36,049 bases of DNA from Synergistaceae bacterium. GTDB lineage: Bacteria > Synergistota > Synergistia > Synergistales > Aminobacteriaceae. Position numbers and translations under genes: made by a program. Location of the stretch: contig JAFSKE010000135.1 in NCBI GenBank assembly GCA_017449135.1, positions 1 through 36,049 on the forward strand, written 5' to 3'. Numbering within the stretch: position 1 is the stretch's first letter; every line of letters starts with the position of its first letter. Shown piece by piece: positions 32,329-36,049 of the stretch. The notes under the pieces were generated by a model, which was given only the letters and a program-made list of their open reading frames with translations, ran no database searches and was not told where the DNA came from.

Positions 32329-35151
32329 TTGAACGAAAAAATATCAATTAAAGGTGCAAGAGAACATAACCTAAAAAATATTAACATTGACATTCCAAGA
32401 AATAAATTAATCGTTATCACGGGGCCTTCGGGTTCCGGAAAATCTTCGCTTGCTTTCGATACTTTATACGCTGAAGGTCAAAGGCGTTACGTTGAATCTC
32501 TTTCGGCTTATGCGAGGCAGTTTTTAGGCGTTCAGAAAAAACCTGATGTTGATGAAATTTCGGGATTGTCTCCTGCAATTTCTATTGAGCAGAAAGGTAC
32601 AGGCCACAATCCGCGCTCAACCGTCGGAACTGTTACGGAAATTTATGACTATCTCAGATTATTATTCGGAAGAATCGGAATCCCTCATTGTCCGAAATGC
32701 GGAAAACCTGTTCAAAAGCATTCAATCGACGAAATTTTAGACTACATTTTAGAACAGGAAAATAATTTGAAGGTTGAAATCCTTTCGCCATTAGTCAAAA
32801 ACAAAAAAGGTGAGTTCAAAAATCTGTTTAATCAGGTTCGTGAAAAAGGTTATTCAAGAGCAAGAGTTGACGGAACGGTTTTTTATCTTGAAGAGGAAAT
32901 TTTAATCGACAAAAACAAAAAACATAATATTGAAATCGTTGTTGACCGCTTGAAAATCTCATCTGACAAACGAAGCCGAATCGCTGAAAGTGTCGAAGCA
33001 GCATTGAAACTCTCAAACGGTTATGTCCTAATCTGTCCGGAAAATAAAAATGAATACACAATGACCGAAAATTATTCCTGTCCCGACTGTGAAATCGGAA
33101 TGCCCGAAATCGAGCCGAGATTATTTTCGTTCAATAATCCTGTCGGTGCATGTCCTGACTGCGGAGGCTTGGGAAGTCATGAACATTTTTCCAGAGAACT
33201 TGCAATCGATCCCGAAAGAACTGTTTTTGACGGTGCAATAATCCCCTTCAAGAATAAGCCGAATGCAATTAACAAATTAAAATTATTCGCTGAAAAACAC
33301 AAATGGAATTTAGATGTTCCGTTCAAAGAACTTCCGAAAGAAATTCAGGATTTTATATGGAACGGAAGCGGTGATGAAAAACTGCCGATGATTTTTGACG
33401 AAAAAGGAATTGCAAGACCTTACATGGGACGTTATGAAGGCGTTGTCGGGTGGCTTGAGGAAAAATTAAAATGGTTTGCAGAAAATGAAAATGTAGTTGA
33501 CGAAGTTAATCAATATCGTGAAGAAGACATCTGCAAAACCTGCGGGGGATTAAGACTTCGGCAGGAGGCTTTGAATGTAAAAGTTTCAGGCTACGGAATC
33601 GGTGATTTATTGGTAATGCCGGTTGAAAAATTAGTGAAGGTTACAAAAAATCTCAAACTCTCGAAAACTGAATCCTCAATCGTCTCTCAAGTTTTAAGCG
33701 AAATTAACAAACGTCTTGAATTTTTAGTTGATGTCGGAGTAGGCTATCTGTCGCTATTGAGAAGGGCTGACACTCTTTCGGGCGGTGAAAGTCAGAGAAT
33801 CAGGCTTGCAACACAAATCGGCTCAAATTTAAGCGGGGTTTTATATGTTCTCGATGAACCCACAATCGGATTACATTCAAGGGACACGGAAAAATTAATT
33901 CGTTCTCTGAAATCGATTAAAGAATTGGGAAATACTGTTGTAGTTGTGGAACATGACAGAGAAACAATGCAGGCAGCCGATGAATTAATCGAATTAGGAG
34001 TTGAAGCAGGCGAAAAGGGCGGAGAGATTTTATATTCCGGAAGTTATGACGAAATTTTGAAATCTGACGGAAAAACAGGAAAATATTTGCGAGGTGAAGC
34101 AACTGGAATCGTAAAAAATAAATCCCGCAGAGACCCTAAAAACTGGATTCACGTTATCGGTGCCGCTCATAATAACTTGAAAAATGTTGATATTGATATT
34201 CCTGTCGGAGTTTTCACTTGTATAAGCGGTGTTTCAGGTTCGGGAAAAAGCAGCTTTCTTTATGACGTTTTATATAAGGGAATGCGGAGGATTTTGGATA
34301 ATGATTTCCGAGAACGTCCGGGAAAATTCAAGGAAATTATCGGTGCTGATTTGTTCGATAACATAGTTTTAGTTGATCAAAGTCCAATCGGCAGAACTCC
34401 ACGCTCAAATCCTGCAACATATACGGGAGTTTTCAGTTTAATTCGTGAATTTTTCGCTGCATTGCCTGAAGCAAAAATTCGGGGATATACGGCAGGGCGT
34501 TTCAGTTTCAATGTTAAAGGCGGAAGATGTGAGGCCTGCGGAGGTGCAGGGAGCGTAAAAACTTCGATGTTATTTCTGCCTGATATTTATTCTGACTGTG
34601 AGATATGCAAGGGAACACGTTACAATCATGAAACCCTCGAAGTGAGATTCAAGGATAAAAATATTGCTGATGTTTTGGCAATGACAGTCGATGAAGCGTT
34701 GGAATTTTTCAAGGACATTCCTAAAATCTCAAACAAATTAAAAGTAATTCAAGATTCAGGACTTGGATATATCAGGCTTGGTCAGTCTGCTTTAACTTTG
34801 TCGGGCGGAGAGGCTCAACGTGTGAAACTCTCGAAGGAACTTTCAAAAAAATTCGGAGGAAGAACTTTATATTTGCTTGACGAACCTACGACGGGATTAT
34901 TTTACACGGACGTTAAAAAATTGTTGCAGATAGTTCACAGAATAATTGACAATAACAAAAGCACGGTAATTTTCATAGAACATAATTTAGATGTTTTGAT
35001 GTCGGCAGATTATATTATTGATTTAGGCGTTGAAGGAGGGGAAAAGGGAGGAAATTTAGTTGCCTGCGGAACACCTGAGGAAGTCATGCAAAGCAAAAAA
35101 GGTTACACGGGAAAATTTTTGAGGGAATATTCAAAGGAGGTTCACGAATAA
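32329..35151 (+). CDS. uvrA: Excinuclease ABC subunit A
   Basis: A 940-residue damage-recognition ATPase of nucleotide excision repair, acting as a dimer with UvrB. It has two ABC modules: Walker A GPSGSGKSSL (residues 32-41) and GVSGSGKSS (about 633-641); signatures LSGGESQRIRLA and LSGGEAQRVKL; Walker B YVLDEPTIGLH and YLLDEPTTGL. Zinc modules are CPDCE..CPDCGG and CEACGG..CEICKG. TTG start with AAGGAG upstream. The C-terminus ends GKFLREYSKEVHE; codons for GKFLREYS are repeated 588 bp downstream after the toxin-antitoxin-like pair, suggesting that the original end was displaced. Confidence 0.97.
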   Translation: MNEKISIKGAREHNLKNINIDIPRNKLIVITGPSGSGKSSLAFDTLYAEGQRRYVESLSAYARQFLGVQKKPDVDEISGLSPAISIEQKGTGHNPRSTVGTVTEIYDYLRLLFGRIGIPHCPKCGKPVQKHSIDEILDYILEQENNLKVEILSPLVKNKKGEFKNLFNQVREKGYSRARVDGTVFYLEEEILIDKNKKHNIEIVVDRLKISSDKRSRIAESVEAALKLSNGYVLICPENKNEYTMTENYSCPDCEIGMPEIEPRLFSFNNPVGACPDCGGLGSHEHFSRELAIDPERTVFDGAIIPFKNKPNAINKLKLFAEKHKWNLDVPFKELPKEIQDFIWNGSGDEKLPMIFDEKGIARPYMGRYEGVVGWLEEKLKWFAENENVVDEVNQYREEDICKTCGGLRLRQEALNVKVSGYGIGDLLVMPVEKLVKVTKNLKLSKTESSIVSQVLSEINKRLEFLVDVGVGYLSLLRRADTLSGGESQRIRLATQIGSNLSGVLYVLDEPTIGLHSRDTEKLIRSLKSIKELGNTVVVVEHDRETMQAADELIELGVEAGEKGGEILYSGSYDEILKSDGKTGKYLRGEATGIVKNKSRRDPKNWIHVIGAAHNNLKNVDIDIPVGVFTCISGVSGSGKSSFLYDVLYKGMRRILDNDFRERPGKFKEIIGADLFDNIVLVDQSPIGRTPRSNPATYTGVFSLIREFFAALPEAKIRGYTAGRFSFNVKGGRCEACGGAGSVKTSMLFLPDIYSDCEICKGTRYNHETLEVRFKDKNIADVLAMTVDEALEFFKDIPKISNKLKVIQDSGLGYIRLGQSALTLSGGEAQRVKLSKELSKKFGGRTLYLLDEPTTGLFYTDVKKLLQIVHRIIDNNKSTVIFIEHNLDVLMSADYIIDLGVEGGEKGGNLVACGTPEEVMQSKKGYTGKFLREYSKEVHE
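35110..35134 (+). repeat. 25-bp direct repeat, copy in uvrA
   Basis: Identical to 35698-35722 over 25 bases beginning GGAAAATTTTTGAGGG. It encodes the GKFLREYS part of the UvrA tail. Together the copies bracket the DUF4258/YgiT-finger pair. Confidence 0.9.
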
Positions 35152-35463
35152 ATGTACTTGATAGAAAATTTTAGAACGTTGAATCAACCTGAGAAAATAA
35201 TCATTACTCAACATGGCCGAAAAAGGTTAAATGAACGTGGAATTTCGATTGCTGATGTATTTTCAGCCATTGACAACGGAGAAATCATAGAACACTATCC
35301 TGAGGATTATCCGTTTCCAAGCTGTTTGATTTTAGGGCAAAAAGATTACAAAATAATACATATTGTCGCAAGTATAAATGATGATATGATTTACATCATC
35401 ACTGCTTATATTCCTGATCAGGCAAAATGGGAAAGAGATTTCAAAACTCGAAAGGAGATATAA
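35152..35463 (+). CDS. DUF4258 protein, probable toxin of a toxin-antitoxin-like pair
   Basis: A 103-residue protein with the DUF4258 core: ITQHGRKRLNERGIS, DVFSAIDNGEIIEHYPEDYP, CLILG and HIVASINDDMIYIITAYIP. DUF4258 proteins share a RelE/MqsR-like small fold and are often followed by a YgiT-type zinc finger protein, as here. ATG at 35152 directly follows the uvrA stop, with AAGGAGG inside the uvrA end, so it is translated with uvrA. mRNA cleavage, as by MqsR, is possible but not shown by the sequence. Confidence 0.8.
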   Translation: MYLIENFRTLNQPEKIIITQHGRKRLNERGISIADVFSAIDNGEIIEHYPEDYPFPSCLILGQKDYKIIHIVASINDDMIYIITAYIPDQAKWERDFKTRKEI

Positions 35464-35465
35464 AA

Positions 35466-35696
35466 ATGATTAAGTGTATGCGATGCGGGAAAGATGTATA
35501 TAAAAGCACGACAGCAGAAGCAATCGAAATGGATTTCGGACTTTTAGTAATCAGAAATATTCCGTGTTATAAATGCAGTGAATGCGATGAAATTTTTTAT
35601 AGCGGAGACGTTGCTTTGAAAATCGAAGAAATTACGGAAACGGTAAAACAATTTTCACAGGAATTAACGATCATTGATTACAAAAAAGCTGCTTAA
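35466..35696 (+). CDS. YgiT-type zinc finger protein, probable antitoxin
   Basis: A 76-residue protein with two Cys pairs, CMRCG near the start and CYKCSEC around residue 37, matching the YgiT/MqsA zinc finger. The ATG at 35466 has AAAGGAG 9 bp upstream; a longer frame from 35427 overlaps the previous gene and is rejected. MqsA has a C-terminal DNA-binding domain; this protein ends after VKQFSQELTIIDYKKAA without one, so autoregulation by this protein alone is doubtful. It lies 2 bp after the DUF4258 gene. Confidence 0.82.
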   Translation: MIKCMRCGKDVYKSTTAEAIEMDFGLLVIRNIPCYKCSECDEIFYSGDVALKIEEITETVKQFSQELTIIDYKKAA

Positions 35697-35697
35697 A

Positions 35698-35722
35698 GGA
35701 AAATTTTTGAGGGAATATTCAA
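35698..35722 (+). repeat. 25-bp direct repeat, downstream copy
   Basis: Exact copy of 35110-35134. In the uvrA frame it continues GKFLREYSRCIA and a stop at 35732-35734, and runs into a hairpin, so it looks like a leftover of the original uvrA 3' end. Confidence 0.88.
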
Positions 35723-35748
35723 GATGTATTGCTTAAAGAAATTCCCTC
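35709..35748 (+). terminator. Candidate terminator of the uvrA transcript
   Basis: GAGGGAAT (35709-35716) pairs perfectly with ATTCCCTC (35741-35748) across a 24-nt loop; a T-rich but interrupted tract follows. The left arm lies in the downstream copy of the 25-bp repeat, and the copy inside uvrA lacks the right arm. The broken T run makes this moderate. Confidence 0.45.
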
Positions 35749-35759
35749 TTCGTTTCCTT

Positions 35760-36049
35760 TTATTTCTTTAACTTCGACAATGAAATTCCAATTAAAATAG
35801 CAGGAGCAAAAATCATCGCATTACAACCTCCGCTGCTGCTACCCAATGAATTTTGTGTATCAGAAGCTGTCATGTTTGTTGTGAGTAACGGTTCATATGT
35901 TTTTCCCGTTTTCATGAATGTTGCAACGTCAATATTTTTACCTGTCGGAACTGTTGTTGTTAATGTTCCGTTGTCGAAAAATTTTGCCGTTGTGTCATCT
36001 TCATTTTCTGCAGGGTAAAACGAATTTGTCGCTATCGGCTCAACATAAT
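35760..36049 (-). CDS. C-terminal part of a Synergist-CTERM surface protein (truncated by window edge)
   Basis: A leftward frame open from the window edge to a stop at 35760-35762, 96 residues visible. The main part is Thr/Asn-rich (for example TATKN-like segments, TTTVPTGKNIDVATF) as in secreted or surface proteins. The end reads SSSGGCNAMIFAPAILIGI followed by a short Lys-rich tail (SLSKLKK): a Ser/Gly-Gly-Cys-Asn motif, hydrophobic helix, basic tail. This is the form of the Synergist-CTERM protein-sorting domain, known from Synergistota; the Cys is the probable processing or anchoring point. The N-terminus and function lie outside the window. Confidence 0.82.
   Translation of the reverse strand, partial: YVEPIATNSFYPAENEDDTTAKFFDNGTLTTTVPTGKNIDVATFMKTGKTYEPLLTTNMTASDTQNSLGSSSGGCNAMIFAPAILIGISLSKLKK

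Noticed and set aside
35427-35465. Longer N-terminus of the zinc-finger protein
   Set aside because: It overlaps the DUF4258 gene; ATG at 35466 has a good ribosome site and starts directly at the Cys motif.

Overview
The window looks like chromosomal DNA of an AT-rich member of the Synergistota, probably a host-associated, uncultured one. The clearest clue is at the right edge: a leftward, truncated gene whose product ends in SSSGGCN, a hydrophobic stretch and a Lys tail, the form of the Synergist-CTERM protein-sorting signal. Frequent TTG starts, a CIRCE-controlled groESL operon and an N-acetyl diaminopimelate lysine pathway fit but do not prove this.

Layout. (1) 283-6049, leftward: a probable operon of three exported proteins (two ABM domains plus cupin; tandem CMD domains; SUMF1-like domain fused to flavodoxin), then an ABC ATPase, a BtuF/FhuD-like binding protein and a HypE/AIR-synthase-like protein. 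No permease is present. (2) 6050-6794: two 102-bp direct repeats flank a 54-aa membrane protein with a structured leader. (3) 6795-9506, leftward: cysS and an LplT-like MFS gene. (4) 9630-11270: an IS200/IS605 element with tnpA and tnpB; TnpA has Tyr in place of the first His of its HUH motif. (5) 11296-14818, rightward: typA, a WG-repeat protein, a coiled-coil membrane protein and a DUF4177-like protein. (6) 14819-19902: a near-consensus promoter, a Lys/Thr-rich leader ORF, an antiterminator/terminator pair, then dapA-dapB-dapH-deacetylase-lysC. (7) 19883-21204: a tnpB-only element whose right end supplies the last codons of lysC. (8) 21286-24114: an unrecognised protein with LSm-like and cold-shock-like segments, and a second aspartokinase with altered active-site motifs. 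(9) 24324-28838: an RNA-turnover operon, rny-ymdB-DUF2344-rng. (10) 28848-30909: promoter, CIRCE, groES-groEL. (11) 30978-36049: fic divergent from uvrA across two matched palindromic operators, a DUF4258/YgiT-finger toxin-antitoxin-like pair between 25-bp repeats of the uvrA 3' end, and the Synergist-CTERM gene.

The most unusual signal is a family of palindromic repeats (ends AACCCCTCC / GAGAGGTT; core hairpin CTCCCCTT-ATC-AAGGGGAG) at about 231, 1616, 6747, 9558, 13232, 27010 and 30926. Variable stems differ in sequence between copies yet remain paired. Three copies lie inside otherwise normal protein genes and are read through without stops in different frames and orientations; two are 96 and 129 bp, both multiples of three. 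This resembles Rickettsia palindromic elements. The second notable signal is the dapA leader, whose geometry fits transcription attenuation by a Lys-rich leader peptide.
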